DNA of 23,438 nucleotides from CBFHSD01 sp965658375 (GTDB taxonomy: Bacteria; Bacteroidota; Bacteroidia; Flavobacteriales_G; Salibacteraceae): positions 1 to 23,438 of the forward strand of contig CBFHSD010000036.1 in NCBI GenBank assembly GCA_965658375.1, in the 5' to 3' direction. Of the stretch, positions 1 through 6,973 are shown piece by piece. The number at the start of each line of letters is the position of its first letter. Positions within the stretch are counted from its first letter, which is position 1. The notes under the pieces were generated by a model. That model made no database searches, was not told the origin of the DNA, and saw nothing but the letters and a program-made list of their open reading frames with translations. The position numbers and the translations under genes are program-made.

Positions 1-1
1 A

Positions 2-181
2 TATCCAAGTATTACAGAACAAGGTAGATTTCGTTCCGATATCAAATCTCAAATAAAGTACGATCTGCCTCTCGATTTTTTCATTAGTGCTAATTTCACC
101 TTTAACCTTGATAGTCAACCGATTGAAGGTGCGGAAGAAACCGATTATTTCTTTGGAACCACTTTTGGATGGAGCCCGTAA
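2..181 (+). CDS. DUF481-like outer-membrane beta-barrel protein, C-terminal end (partial)
   Basis: This is the last 59 codons of a gene that begins before the window, read in the frame starting at base 2 and ending in TAA at 179-181. The visible peptide has alternating polar and aromatic residues (YDLPLDFFISANFTF, then TDYFFGTTFGWSP). It ends in an aromatic-rich strand, as outer-membrane barrels do. The pattern of a short 'YDLP..F' strand, a 'LDSQP' turn, then 'ETDYFFGTTFGW' resembles the C-terminus of the DUF481 family of putative salt-induced or TonB-linked barrels common in Bacteroidota. The family name is inferred from pattern memory on a short fragment. The reading frame itself is clear because it is open from the window edge and stops just before a non-coding gap. 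A C-terminal barrel end implies an outer-membrane location. Confidence 0.65.
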   Translation, partial: YPSITEQGRFRSDIKSQIKYDLPLDFFISANFTFNLDSQPIEGAEETDYFFGTTFGWSP

Positions 182-272
182 GCGAAAACATTTCATTTTT
201 TTCTTGATGAAAAGTAAAACGTAAATACACTGTGTTCTCAGGGTATTCATTTGTATCTACAAACTTATAAAG

Positions 273-629
273 ATGAATACACAACGTTTTAGTCCTCGCA
301 CATTCTTACCTAATATTAAGCAGAATAAGACAAATGACTTTCATGTTTTTGAAGGTAAGCTCACCGATCTTGATACAAGCCAACTGCATTGTATATATCA
401 CCACCTGAATCAAGGTATTAAAGTTTCATTGAAACGCTTGGTGAAACACTCCAAAAGTCGCATAGCAGTATTCTTTAAAGGCTTCTTAATTGGCTATTTA
501 CCTCAAAAATGCAATGAAACACTTTTTGAAATGCTCGATAGAGAGTTTCTTATTCAATCTTCGATTGTCTGTATCGATCGAAAAAAATACCTCGCTCCAT
601 CTTCTATTACTATTCGTATAACTGCATAA
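273..629 (+). CDS. Small stand-alone HIRAN-like domain protein
   Basis: The protein has 118 residues, no signal peptide and no membrane segment. The middle (about residues 45-100) has the HIRAN layout: a glycine-initiated strand 'GIKVSLKRL', a polar stretch, 'RIAVFFKGFLIGYLP' (the family shows an AI-V strand followed by IGYLPR), then an N-x-x-L-x-x-x-L-D helix. HIRAN domains bind single-stranded DNA 3' ends in Rad5/HLTF-type helicases and also occur alone in bacteria. Here no helicase is attached. The usual N-Y-D residues before the AV strand are replaced by H-S-K-S-R, so DNA-end binding cannot be assumed. It is followed 11 bases later by the TPR gene on the same strand, suggesting co-transcription. 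The ATG at 273 is the only sensible start. Function is unknown; assignment to the family is moderately confident. Confidence 0.6.
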   Translation: MNTQRFSPRTFLPNIKQNKTNDFHVFEGKLTDLDTSQLHCIYHHLNQGIKVSLKRLVKHSKSRIAVFFKGFLIGYLPQKCNETLFEMLDREFLIQSSIVCIDRKKYLAPSSITIRITA

Positions 630-640
630 TAAATACACTC

Positions 641-1327
641 ATGACACATTTAGCACATTCTACAAAGCATTTCAGTATTTCTCGGAAGAAACAACAGATT
701 AACTTGTTCATTCAAGCATTAAAACAAAATTGCACACCCGCTAAAATCCTTACTGTAAATCATCCAGAAGAATTCAATTACCTCTTTGCTGCCATGGAAT
801 TGAAAGGAGATACGCTAAGGTTTATTCGCGTGAACCCTACTGAGATCAACACCGCTTACTACAATGAACTTCTAGAAGAAGCCGAAATGGAATTAGAGAT
901 GGAAGACTTAAAGGCAGCAAAGGCTCTTATTAGATTAGCTGGTTTGTTCGCTTTTGGTAGAACACTGCACATACAGCTTAAGCTTCAAATAGCTGATTTT
1001 GAGGGTGACACCGCCTTACAAAAAGCGCTTTTAAATCAGTTAATCCGATTAGAAGGACATCAAGCCATATGGTATGCAAAAAGAGCAGAATTGTTGGTGC
1101 AAATGGCGCATTACAGAGGAGCAAAAGAAGATTATGATAAAGCCATTTCTTTGGATAGGGAAAATGCGCAGTACCGCGGAGATTTGGCTGTTACTCATTA
1201 TTTATCAATGCACAGTTTAGATGCAGCTAAAGAAGCAAGCGTAGCTTATGAGCTTAGTGGTAAAGCGCATTATCAACAACAAGCTTATGAATGGAAAAAG
1301 GAAGCGATTCTAGAATTATCTCGTTAG
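641..1327 (+). CDS. TPR-repeat protein of unknown function
   Basis: This soluble protein has 228 residues. From about residue 75 to the end it is built of paired helices, rich in Leu, Ala and Glu, with tetratricopeptide spacing. The clearest repeat is about residues 140-173 (AIWYAKRAELLVQMAHYRGA followed by a K-E-D-Y-D-K-A-I-S-L-D segment), which has the W/Y, A, Y, A and D-x-A-I-x-L-D positions of a canonical TPR; a degenerate copy follows. TPR arrays are protein-protein interaction scaffolds, so no catalytic role is implied. There is no signal peptide. It lies 11 bases after the HIRAN-like gene and probably shares its transcript. Its 3' end overlaps the 3' end of smpB on the other strand by 12 bases (1316-1327), so the two transcripts converge without a visible terminator between them. 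Confidence 0.75.
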   Translation: MTHLAHSTKHFSISRKKQQINLFIQALKQNCTPAKILTVNHPEEFNYLFAAMELKGDTLRFIRVNPTEINTAYYNELLEEAEMELEMEDLKAAKALIRLAGLFAFGRTLHIQLKLQIADFEGDTALQKALLNQLIRLEGHQAIWYAKRAELLVQMAHYRGAKEDYDKAISLDRENAQYRGDLAVTHYLSMHSLDAAKEASVAYELSGKAHYQQQAYEWKKEAILELSR

Positions 1328-1762
1328 GCGATCCAGGGAGCGCTTCACGTCTTTTTGCTTCAAGTCTTCACGCTTATCGTACAGTTTTTTACCTCTACCA
1401 ATGGCAATGTCTAACTTGGCATATCCCTTTTCAGAAATATATAAGCGCAGGGGAACGATGGTCATCCCAACATCTTTCATTTTCTTCTGAATCTTGCGCA
1501 GTTCAGCGCGTTGCAGTAACAGTTTGCGTTTACGTGTAGGGGCATGATTGGTATAACCGCCTTTCTCATACTCTTGAATGTGCATGTTCAAGATATAAAG
1601 TTCATCTTTTTCAAATGCACAATACCCCTCAGTAATACTGGCTTTGCTTTGGCGAATACTCTTGATTTCACTTCCCTTGAGTACCATTCCAGCAGTGTAC
1701 TTGTCGAGTATTTCATACTCATACCTAGCACGCTTATTTTTTATGTTAATGGTACTGTTCAA
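1316..1762 (-). CDS. smpB: SsrA-binding protein SmpB
   Basis: This is the 148-residue tmRNA-binding protein of trans-translation, which places alanyl-tmRNA in the A site of stalled ribosomes. The family hallmarks are all present: the N-terminal NKRARYEYEIL, the central 'GSEIKSIR' and 'APTRKRKLLLQRAEL', and the basic C-terminal segment 'GRGKKLYDKREDLKQKD', ending in an Arg/Lys-rich tail that enters the mRNA channel. Length is normal for the family. The start appears to be TTG at 1762, because the preceding residues of the frame belong to the upstream gene and the next Met lies far inside the fold. The TTG overlaps the TGA of the DtxR-type gene as TTGA, a translational-coupling arrangement. The tmRNA gene itself is not in this window. 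Confidence 0.96.
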   Translation of the reverse strand: MNSTINIKNKRARYEYEILDKYTAGMVLKGSEIKSIRQSKASITEGYCAFEKDELYILNMHIQEYEKGGYTNHAPTRKRKLLLQRAELRKIQKKMKDVGMTIVPLRLYISEKGYAKLDIAIGRGKKLYDKREDLKQKDVKRSLDRLTR

Positions 1763-2436
1763 CGTCCTGTAAGGTTTTTGATGTAAATATTATTAGCTAC
1801 TTGATCAGAGATGTTCTGTACTACTTTCATGTCCAACATCACTTCAACGGAATTGTCATAAGCGTTGACCTCATTTACCCGAACGCTTTTACCCAAAGTT
1901 AAACCTGTTTTATCCAAGTATTTCAAAAAGTCATCACTGGTATCTTTAAACCCAATAATTTTTCCGAACTGGTGTTTTTGTAAATCGGCAATGGTGAAAT
2001 TTTGATGCAGCTGAACCTCTCCGTGTATGTTTGGAATAGGATCTCCGTGAGGATCAAGGGTAGGGTAGTCTAAGTATTCTTCGAGTTTATTGATGAGCTT
2101 TTCACTTTGAATGTGTTCCAATTCTTCGGCAATAGCGTGAACCTCATCCCACTTAAAGTGTAGCTTTTCTGCGAGAAACACTTCCCAAAGCCTGTGCTTT
2201 CTAATAGTAGATATAGCTGTTTTACGGCCTAATTCTGTGAGGGTTACTGGTTGATAAGCTTTGTAGAAAATCAGTCCTTTTTTGGCAAGCTTCTTTAACA
2301 TGTCTGTTACTGAAGATGCCTTGGTTTGCATATCAGCGGAAATGTCGTTGGTGCTGGCTTTTACATCACCGTGTTTTGTAATGCTATATATTGACTTTAG
2401 GTAGTTTTCTTCTGCGTAAGATAAAGACATCTTCAA
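1759..2436 (-). CDS. Metal-dependent transcriptional regulator, DtxR/MntR family
   Basis: The protein has 225 residues. Residues 1-65 form a winged helix-turn-helix (SYAEENYLKSIYSI, then STNDISADMQTKASSVTDML, the recognition helix). Residues 66-145 form the metal-binding dimerisation domain, with KHRLWEVFLAEKL and AEELEHIQSEKL supplying the His and the E-x-x-E-H ligands. Residues 155-225 look like the C-terminal SH3/FeoA-like domain. Such proteins bind Fe(II) or Mn(II) and repress metal-uptake genes. The N-terminal segment EENYLKSIY resembles DtxR (EMYLRTIY) more than MntR, which has Asp and Glu ligands there, so metal specificity cannot be read from sequence. ATG at 2436 and the ATG two codons in (2430) are both possible starts. 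It shares four bases with smpB downstream. A -7 promoter element lies just upstream. Confidence 0.92.
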   Translation of the reverse strand: MKMSLSYAEENYLKSIYSITKHGDVKASTNDISADMQTKASSVTDMLKKLAKKGLIFYKAYQPVTLTELGRKTAISTIRKHRLWEVFLAEKLHFKWDEVHAIAEELEHIQSEKLINKLEEYLDYPTLDPHGDPIPNIHGEVQLHQNFTIADLQKHQFGKIIGFKDTSDDFLKYLDKTGLTLGKSVRVNEVNAYDNSVEVMLDMKVVQNISDQVANNIYIKNLTGR

Positions 2437-2446
2437 CCGGTTTTTA

Positions 2447-2454
2447 CAAAGCTA
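2447..2454 (-). promoter_or_regulatory. Bacteroidota -7 element upstream of the DtxR-type regulator
   Basis: Read on the minus strand this is TAGCTTTG, an exact match to the Bacteroidota -7 consensus TAnnTTTG. It lies ten bases before the ATG at 2436. No TTG is found about 19 bases upstream, so only the -7 half is supported. Confidence 0.5.
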
Positions 2455-2484
2455 ACAAGTGTAGCCACAAAATAAAGGTAAGCC

Positions 2485-2515
2485 AAAAAAAAAGCACTTC
2501 AATTGAAGTGCTTTT
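2485..2515 (-). terminator. Rho-independent terminator of tRNA-Ser
   Basis: Bases 2490-2515 are a perfect 26-base palindrome centred on 2502/2503 (core AGCACTTCAATTGAAGTGCT). On the minus strand it is followed by an unbroken run of nine T (2493 down to 2485). It starts one base after the tRNA 3' end and separates the tRNA from the DtxR-type gene. Confidence 0.9.
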
Positions 2516-2516
2516 G

Positions 2517-2600
2517 CGGAGAGACCGAGATTCGAACTCGGGGGTCACGTAAGCGACCACAGCTTAGCAGGCTGCTGCATTACCACTCTGCCACCTCTCC
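2517..2600 (-). tRNA. tRNA-Ser (anticodon GCT)
   Basis: Read on the minus strand, the acceptor stem is GGAGAGG pairing with TCTCTCC (one G-U), with discriminator base G at 2517. The anticodon arm is GCAGC-CTGCTAA-GCTGT, with anticodon GCT at 2568-2566, decoding AGC/AGU. A long variable arm (GGTCGC-TTAC-GTGACC) marks it as a class II tRNA, as expected for serine. The T arm is CCGAG-TTCGAAT-CTCGG. The 3' CCA is not encoded and must be added by the nucleotidyltransferase. A promoter and a strong terminator flank it, so it is a single-gene transcript. Confidence 0.97.
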
Positions 2601-2615
2601 AGTAAATCGGGACGG

Positions 2616-2645
2616 CAAAAGTAAATTTTTACTTGACTCTTGCAA
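2616..2645 (-). promoter_or_regulatory. Promoter of tRNA-Ser (-33 TTG and -7 TACTTTTG)
   Basis: On the minus strand TTG (2645-2643) is followed after 19 bases by TACTTTTG (2623-2616), matching the Bacteroidota -33/-7 consensus with standard spacing. The predicted transcription start falls roughly 8 bases before the mature tRNA 5' end. It is the only promoter here with both halves clearly present. Confidence 0.75.
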
Positions 2646-2663
2646 GGTATTTTTAAGTATTTC

Positions 2664-4715
2664 CTACTTATTTTTTGGATACTCAACGCGCAAATGATAA
2701 ATGGTTTGAAGTCTTTTCTTTAGCGCATTTTTCACAAGTGTTATTTCTTTGAAAGTAATGTCTGCTTCATCAAACTGGCCACTCTTTTGTTTTCCCGCTA
2801 CAATGTTCTCTACCAACTGGTTCATCTCTTCCAAGTTCGGATTCTTCATAGATTTTGCAGCAGCTTCAACGCTATCTGCCATCATGAGTACCGCCATTTC
2901 TTTGGTGTAAGGTTTTGGACCTGGATAGGTGAAGTCCTCTACATCGATATCTGGATTCTCTTCTTTGGCTTGATAAAGGAAATAGGCTGTTTGAGAAGTT
3001 CCGTGGTGTGTTTTGATAAAGTCAATCAATTGTTTTGGGAGTCCTTCTTGCTCTGCAATGCTCACGCCATCACTTACATGTTTGATGATTTTTTTTGCAC
3101 TTTCTGTAGGGCTTAATTCTTTGTGTGGATTGTAATTGGCCGATTGATTCTCAATAAAATAGAAGGGGTCTGTCATCTTACCAATATCGTGGTAAAGCGC
3201 ACCAGCGCGTATGAGTTGCACATCACCACCAATCAAGCGAATGGCCTCTTCTGCCAAGTTGGCTACCTGAAGCGAATGTTGGAAAGTACCTGGAGCTTGT
3301 TCGGCAAGTTTTCTGAGTAAAGGTGTGTTTGTATCAGACAATTCTACCAATGTCAGTTCACTCACCACTTTAAAGAGTTTTTCGAATACGATAGTTAAAG
3401 GCCCAGTAAGCAAGGTGAGCAATGCACTGATTACAAACCAATACAGAGGCTCTAAGCTGTTCACGCTTAGTGTTCCATCTCTCAATAGGATAAAGCCTAA
3501 AAAGAGGATAGAATAGCTGATGAAAAGAATCAAAGCTGTCCAAAGTGCTTGAGATCTTCTTTTTAATCCGGTGCTAGAATATACGGTAATCATCCCTGCA
3601 ACTACTTGAATGAAAACAAATTGAAAAGCACTCGGCACCAGCAAAGCAACAATAAGAATGGTAATGGAATGCGAGTATGCTGCAATGCGCGAATCAAAGA
3701 AGTTCTTGAGCATTAAAGGCAGTAAACAGTAGGGTAAGGCATATACCGGAATCTCAGAAATGTAGAGTGGCAGTGCAGACATGGCTACCGTGAGCAAGAT
3801 CAAAAGAACAAGCATCATGAAATGATTGGTCTTGTGGGTGATATCGTTCTTGAAGAAATGCAAGTAGAGGGTAAGGGCTACAATAACAGAACTAATGAGA
3901 ATAAGAATACCGATGGTCACCAAATCATTGTTTTGGTTCGATTTTCCACGTTCAGCATATTCTTGTTGTAAAGAAAAAAGCGTTTTAAACGTATCGGGCG
4001 AGATGCGTTCGCCTTTAGAAACAATTTTTTCTCCTTGGCGCACAAAGCCATAAGTGAGTGCAATGTTCTGGATTTTGTCGGCTATACTTTTCTCTGTGAG
4101 GTCTTTATTGAATAAAATATTTGGTCTAAGTTGCTCATTTAAGAGGTTAATAACCATTTCGCCTTGTGGAATTTGGCTGATGTAAGTACTTGAAATATCC
4201 GAGACTTCTTGCAGTGACAAGAAGGTTCTGAAATCTTGCAAGTCATCATTTCTGTTTTCCATGACGTGTATCAAAGCATTTGAATCAGCCGAAATGAATT
4301 CTGTACGCTCTATAATTCCAATGCCATAAATAGAATCAAGAAGAAAGACACTTTTTTCAAGCGCTTGAGCTTTGTCTTCGTTGTCGTTTTCGTAAGGTTC
4401 CCAATTGTGGTCAAAAGCTTCGATGAAAACACGCTCTACATCTTCTTTAATGGTAAACTGCTTTTCAAAGAATAAAAGGTGTTCTTCTTCAATTTCAAGC
4501 TTTTCAAGTTCTATTTCGTCTTCAGATTTACGAATAGAGAAATCGAATGGAGCATAAAAGTCATCTTCTAACCAAAGCTCTCCCTCTTCAAACTCACCCA
4601 ATGCCCTTTGATTTTTTGGAATCAAAAATACAATGGTGGCAATGGTGAGAATAACCACCATAAAACGCAACCAAAAATTGGGGGTTTCTTTTATAACTGC
4701 AACAATTTTGCTCAT
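2664..4715 (-). CDS. 7TM-HD family phosphohydrolase (PgpH/YqfF type, probable c-di-AMP phosphodiesterase)
   Basis: About 683 residues from the ATG at 4715. In order: a short cytosolic tail, one membrane segment (about 17-34), a large extracytoplasmic 7TMR-HDED domain (about 40-270), seven hydrophobic helices (about 275-455) and a C-terminal HD domain. The HD metal ligands are visible: QHS near 479-481, HDIGKM near 509-514, later IKH, THHGT and MADSVE. Listeria PgpH hydrolyses the second messenger c-di-AMP, and orthologues in Bacteroidota are assumed to do the same; that is inference. The frame stays open to an ATG at 4772, giving 19 more residues. I prefer 4715 because the tail before the first helix then has family length and a promoter-like TACTTTCG lies just upstream. 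It is divergent from the thiolase. Confidence 0.9.
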   Translation of the reverse strand: MSKIVAVIKETPNFWLRFMVVILTIATIVFLIPKNQRALGEFEEGELWLEDDFYAPFDFSIRKSEDEIELEKLEIEEEHLLFFEKQFTIKEDVERVFIEAFDHNWEPYENDNEDKAQALEKSVFLLDSIYGIGIIERTEFISADSNALIHVMENRNDDLQDFRTFLSLQEVSDISSTYISQIPQGEMVINLLNEQLRPNILFNKDLTEKSIADKIQNIALTYGFVRQGEKIVSKGERISPDTFKTLFSLQQEYAERGKSNQNNDLVTIGILILISSVIVALTLYLHFFKNDITHKTNHFMMLVLLILLTVAMSALPLYISEIPVYALPYCLLPLMLKNFFDSRIAAYSHSITILIVALLVPSAFQFVFIQVVAGMITVYSSTGLKRRSQALWTALILFISYSILFLGFILLRDGTLSVNSLEPLYWFVISALLTLLTGPLTIVFEKLFKVVSELTLVELSDTNTPLLRKLAEQAPGTFQHSLQVANLAEEAIRLIGGDVQLIRAGALYHDIGKMTDPFYFIENQSANYNPHKELSPTESAKKIIKHVSDGVSIAEQEGLPKQLIDFIKTHHGTSQTAYFLYQAKEENPDIDVEDFTYPGPKPYTKEMAVLMMADSVEAAAKSMKNPNLEEMNQLVENIVAGKQKSGQFDEADITFKEITLVKNALKKRLQTIYHLRVEYPKNK

Positions 4716-4735
4716 AGTATCAATTGGACGACAAA

Positions 4736-4743
4736 CGAAAGTA
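4736..4743 (-). promoter_or_regulatory. Possible -7 element for the 7TM-HD gene
   Basis: The minus strand reads TACTTTCG, one base off TAnnTTTG, 20 bases before the preferred ATG at 4715. If used, the longer start at 4772 could not be translated from this transcript. Weak on its own. Confidence 0.3.
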
Positions 4744-4782
4744 ACCAAACTGTTTAACGCTTCAGTAATCAAATGTGAAATG

Positions 4783-4790
4783 TACCTTTG
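4783..4790 (+). promoter_or_regulatory. -7 element of the thiolase gene
   Basis: TACCTTTG matches the Bacteroidota -7 consensus TAnnTTTG exactly and ends 31 bases before the thiolase ATG, which gives a leader of ordinary length. No TTG is seen at the matching -33 position. Confidence 0.5.
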
Positions 4791-4821
4791 AAAACATTCA
4801 ATCCAAAAAATTGCTTTTAAT

Positions 4822-5997
4822 ATGAAAGAGGTTTATATCGTTTCTGCAGTGAGAACCCCAATGGGTAGCTTTGGTGGTGCATTGTCAACTGTACCGGCTA
4901 CAAAACTAGGTTCAACAGCTATTCAAGGAGCATTGAAAAAGTCTGGCGTTGATGCCAAAGAAGTGAACGAAGTGTTCATGGGAAATGTACTGCAAGCAGG
5001 TTTAGGACAAGCACCAGCGCGTCAAGCTGCTTTGGGAGCAGGTATTGGACAAAATGTGCCATGTACTACCGTAAATAAAGTGTGTGCTTCTGGAATGAAA
5101 GCTATTCACTTGGGCGCGCAAAGCATCATGACCGGTGAAAACGAAGTGGTTGTTGTAGGTGGAATGGAGAACATGAGCATGGTTCCTCATTACTACAACG
5201 CTAGAAATGCGACAAAACTTGGTGATGTTAAAATGAAAGACGGAATGGTGCTTGACGGCCTTACAGATGTCTACAACCAAGTGCATATGGGTGTTTGCGC
5301 AGAAAAATGTGCGAAAGAAGAAGGTTTCTCTAGAGAAGAACAAGATGCTTTCGCCATGGAATCATATAACCGTTCTGCAAAGGCATGGAGCGAAGGCAAA
5401 TTTGCTGATGAAGTAGTGCCTGTAGAAGTGCCAAAAAGAAGAGGAGACGCCATTGTTGTTTCTGAAGATGAAGAATACAAGAATGTGAAGATGGATAAAA
5501 TTCCAAAACTTCGCCCAGTATTTGATAAAGAGGGAACCGTAACAGCAGCCAATGCTTCTACTTTGAATGATGGTGCATCCGCATTGGTTTTGATGAGTAA
5601 AGAAAAAGCTGAAGCTTTAGGTGTTCAACCCATTGCAAAGATTTTAGCGAACGCTGATGCAGCACATGAGCCTGAGTGGTTTACAACAGCGCCAACACCA
5701 GCAGTAAACAATGCGTTGAAAAGGGCTGGTATTGCAGCTACAGATGTTGATTACTGGGAGTTGAACCAAGCGTTTTCAGTTGTTGGTTTGGTAAATACCA
5801 AAAAATTGGGCTTAGATGCTTCTAAAGTAGATGTGAATGGTGGTGCGGTAGCATTGGGACATCCACTTGGGTCTTCTGGATCTAGAATCATCGTTACTTT
5901 ATTACACGTTTTGAAACAAAACGGTGGTAAAATTGGGGCAGCCGGAATTTGCAACGGTGGAGGTGGAGCCTCTGCCATGGTAGTAGAAATGATTTAA
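4822..5997 (+). CDS. Acetyl-CoA C-acyltransferase (thiolase)
   Basis: The protein has 391 residues, full length for the thiolase II family. The enzyme makes or cleaves acetoacetyl-CoA or 3-ketoacyl-CoA, in beta-oxidation or in the first step toward mevalonate or hydroxybutyrate. The nucleophilic cysteine is Cys88 in VNKVCASGMKAI. His347 is in ALGHPLGSSGSRI, and the acid/base Cys377 is in GICNGGGGASAMVVE. The family's NEAF motif appears here as LNQAFSVVGL, with Gln for Glu. No other fatty-acid oxidation gene adjoins, so the physiological direction and chain length are open. It is transcribed alone between its own promoter element and a strong terminator. The protein is cytosolic, with no targeting signal. 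The ATG at 4822 fits the family N-terminus (EVYIVSAVRTPMGSFGG). Confidence 0.96.
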   Translation: MKEVYIVSAVRTPMGSFGGALSTVPATKLGSTAIQGALKKSGVDAKEVNEVFMGNVLQAGLGQAPARQAALGAGIGQNVPCTTVNKVCASGMKAIHLGAQSIMTGENEVVVVGGMENMSMVPHYYNARNATKLGDVKMKDGMVLDGLTDVYNQVHMGVCAEKCAKEEGFSREEQDAFAMESYNRSAKAWSEGKFADEVVPVEVPKRRGDAIVVSEDEEYKNVKMDKIPKLRPVFDKEGTVTAANASTLNDGASALVLMSKEKAEALGVQPIAKILANADAAHEPEWFTTAPTPAVNNALKRAGIAATDVDYWELNQAFSVVGLVNTKKLGLDASKVDVNGGAVALGHPLGSSGSRIIVTLLHVLKQNGGKIGAAGICNGGGGASAMVVEMI

Positions 5998-6030
5998 TCC
6001 ACAGAGTAACTGTGAATAACACAATAGAAG

Positions 6031-6064
6031 AGCCTCTGAAACATTCAGGGGCTTTTCTTTTATT
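6031..6064 (+). terminator. Rho-independent terminator after the thiolase
   Basis: The stem AGCCTCTGA (6031-6039) pairs with TCAGGGGCT (6045-6053) across a 5-base loop, with one U-G pair, followed by a T-rich tract (TTTTCTTTTATTT). It sits 34 bases after the thiolase stop and just before the next gene's start. Confidence 0.85.
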
Positions 6065-6072
6065 TGGCCTAA

Positions 6073-6852
6073 GTGGAATTTGGAATAAGCACGCATAGCA
6101 TCATTCCCGTAAGAAAGGAATACGCAGAAGTCTCTGAAATGGTAACTCAGTTATTGTTTGGGGATATTTTTGAAGTGCTAGAAACCAAACCCAAATGGTT
6201 GCGCATCAAGCAAAGTTTTGATGGCTACGAAGGTTGGATAGACCGCAAGATGGCCCAAGCCATTGATAAATCAACTTTTGCTACGCTGAATAAAAAGAAC
6301 ATTGGAGATAGGGCAGAGGACCTATTGAGTGTTGTTGACTTAGAACAGGATGGGCCAACCACCATTGCTTTGGGTTCTTCACTCCCTATGTTGCAAGGAA
6401 AGGAAGGCCAAATCGCCAAACAGAAATACGCCTTTTCTGGTTCAAGCGGCAATAACAATGATAACAGCAGAAAAAGAATTGTAGACTTTGCTTACCTCTA
6501 CTTGAATGCTCCATACCTCTGGGGTGGTAAAACACCTTTTGGCATTGACTGTTCAGGCTTTACCCAAATGGTGTATAAATTGGTAGGTATGCGCATCGCG
6601 CGCGATGCCAGTCAGCAAGCGCTAAAAGGCCGTACATTAAGCTTTGTAGAAGAGGCACAAGCCGGTGACCTTGCCTTTTTTGATAATAAAGAAGGAAACA
6701 TTACTCATGTGGGAATCGTCTTATCACAACAAAGAATCATTCATGCCAGTGGTAAAGTACGTATTGACTTGTTAGATCATCATGGCATTTTCAATGAAAC
6801 TTTGAATGATTATACCCATCAGCTACGTTTGTTAAAAACGTATTTGAAGTAA
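6073..6852 (+). CDS. NlpC/P60 family cysteine endopeptidase with N-terminal SH3 domain
   Basis: The protein has 259 residues. Residues about 8-65 form a bacterial SH3-like domain (EMVTQLLFGDIFEVLE, then WLRIKQSFDGYEGWID). Residues about 132-256 form the NlpC/P60 domain, which cleaves gamma-D-Glu-diaminopimelate bonds in peptidoglycan stem peptides. The catalytic residues are visible: Cys160 in GIDCSGFTQ, His212 in ITHVGIVL and His224 in IIHASG. No classical signal peptide is seen. The frame has a stop (TAA) immediately before the GTG at 6073, so GTG is the earliest possible start. It gives an N-terminus that runs straight into the SH3 fold, as in flavobacterial homologues, so cytosolic muropeptide recycling (like YkfC) is as likely as cell-wall remodelling. 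It follows the thiolase terminator, with no clear promoter seen. Confidence 0.92.
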   Translation: MEFGISTHSIIPVRKEYAEVSEMVTQLLFGDIFEVLETKPKWLRIKQSFDGYEGWIDRKMAQAIDKSTFATLNKKNIGDRAEDLLSVVDLEQDGPTTIALGSSLPMLQGKEGQIAKQKYAFSGSSGNNNDNSRKRIVDFAYLYLNAPYLWGGKTPFGIDCSGFTQMVYKLVGMRIARDASQQALKGRTLSFVEEAQAGDLAFFDNKEGNITHVGIVLSQQRIIHASGKVRIDLLDHHGIFNETLNDYTHQLRLLKTYLK

Positions 6853-6940
6853 AGCGCTGTTTGTTTGTTCTCAAACCGGCTCTTCGGCTTCGCTCAGTGA
6901 CCTCTTCTATGATACTGATCACTGTAGAAGTGAAGAAATC

Positions 6941-6967
6941 AAAAAAGGCTCACCTTTCGATGAGCCT
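6941..6967 (-). terminator. Terminator of the minus-strand SDR gene
   Basis: Minus strand: AGGCTCA, loop, TGAGCCT, then a run of T (6946 down to 6941). The hairpin starts seven bases past the stop codon of the SDR at 6974, on the same strand. Confidence 0.8.
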
Positions 6968-6973
6968 CTTACT

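Noticed and set aside
2652..2676. Short hairpin TAAGTA/TACTTA followed by T residues at the end of the 7TM-HD gene
   Set aside because: The T run follows the stem on the plus strand, where no gene ends; the stem is only six A/T-rich pairs.
2503..2697. Plus-strand open frame beginning near the tRNA
   Set aside because: It runs through the tRNA-Ser gene and its terminator in antisense and has no homology; it is a chance frame.
2787..3516. Plus-strand open frames opposite the 7TM-HD gene
   Set aside because: Shadows of a well-recognised minus-strand gene.
5002..5978. Long open frames antisense to the thiolase gene
   Set aside because: They run opposite a highly conserved thiolase coding sequence, have Cys/Ser/His-rich composition typical of shadow frames, and match no family.
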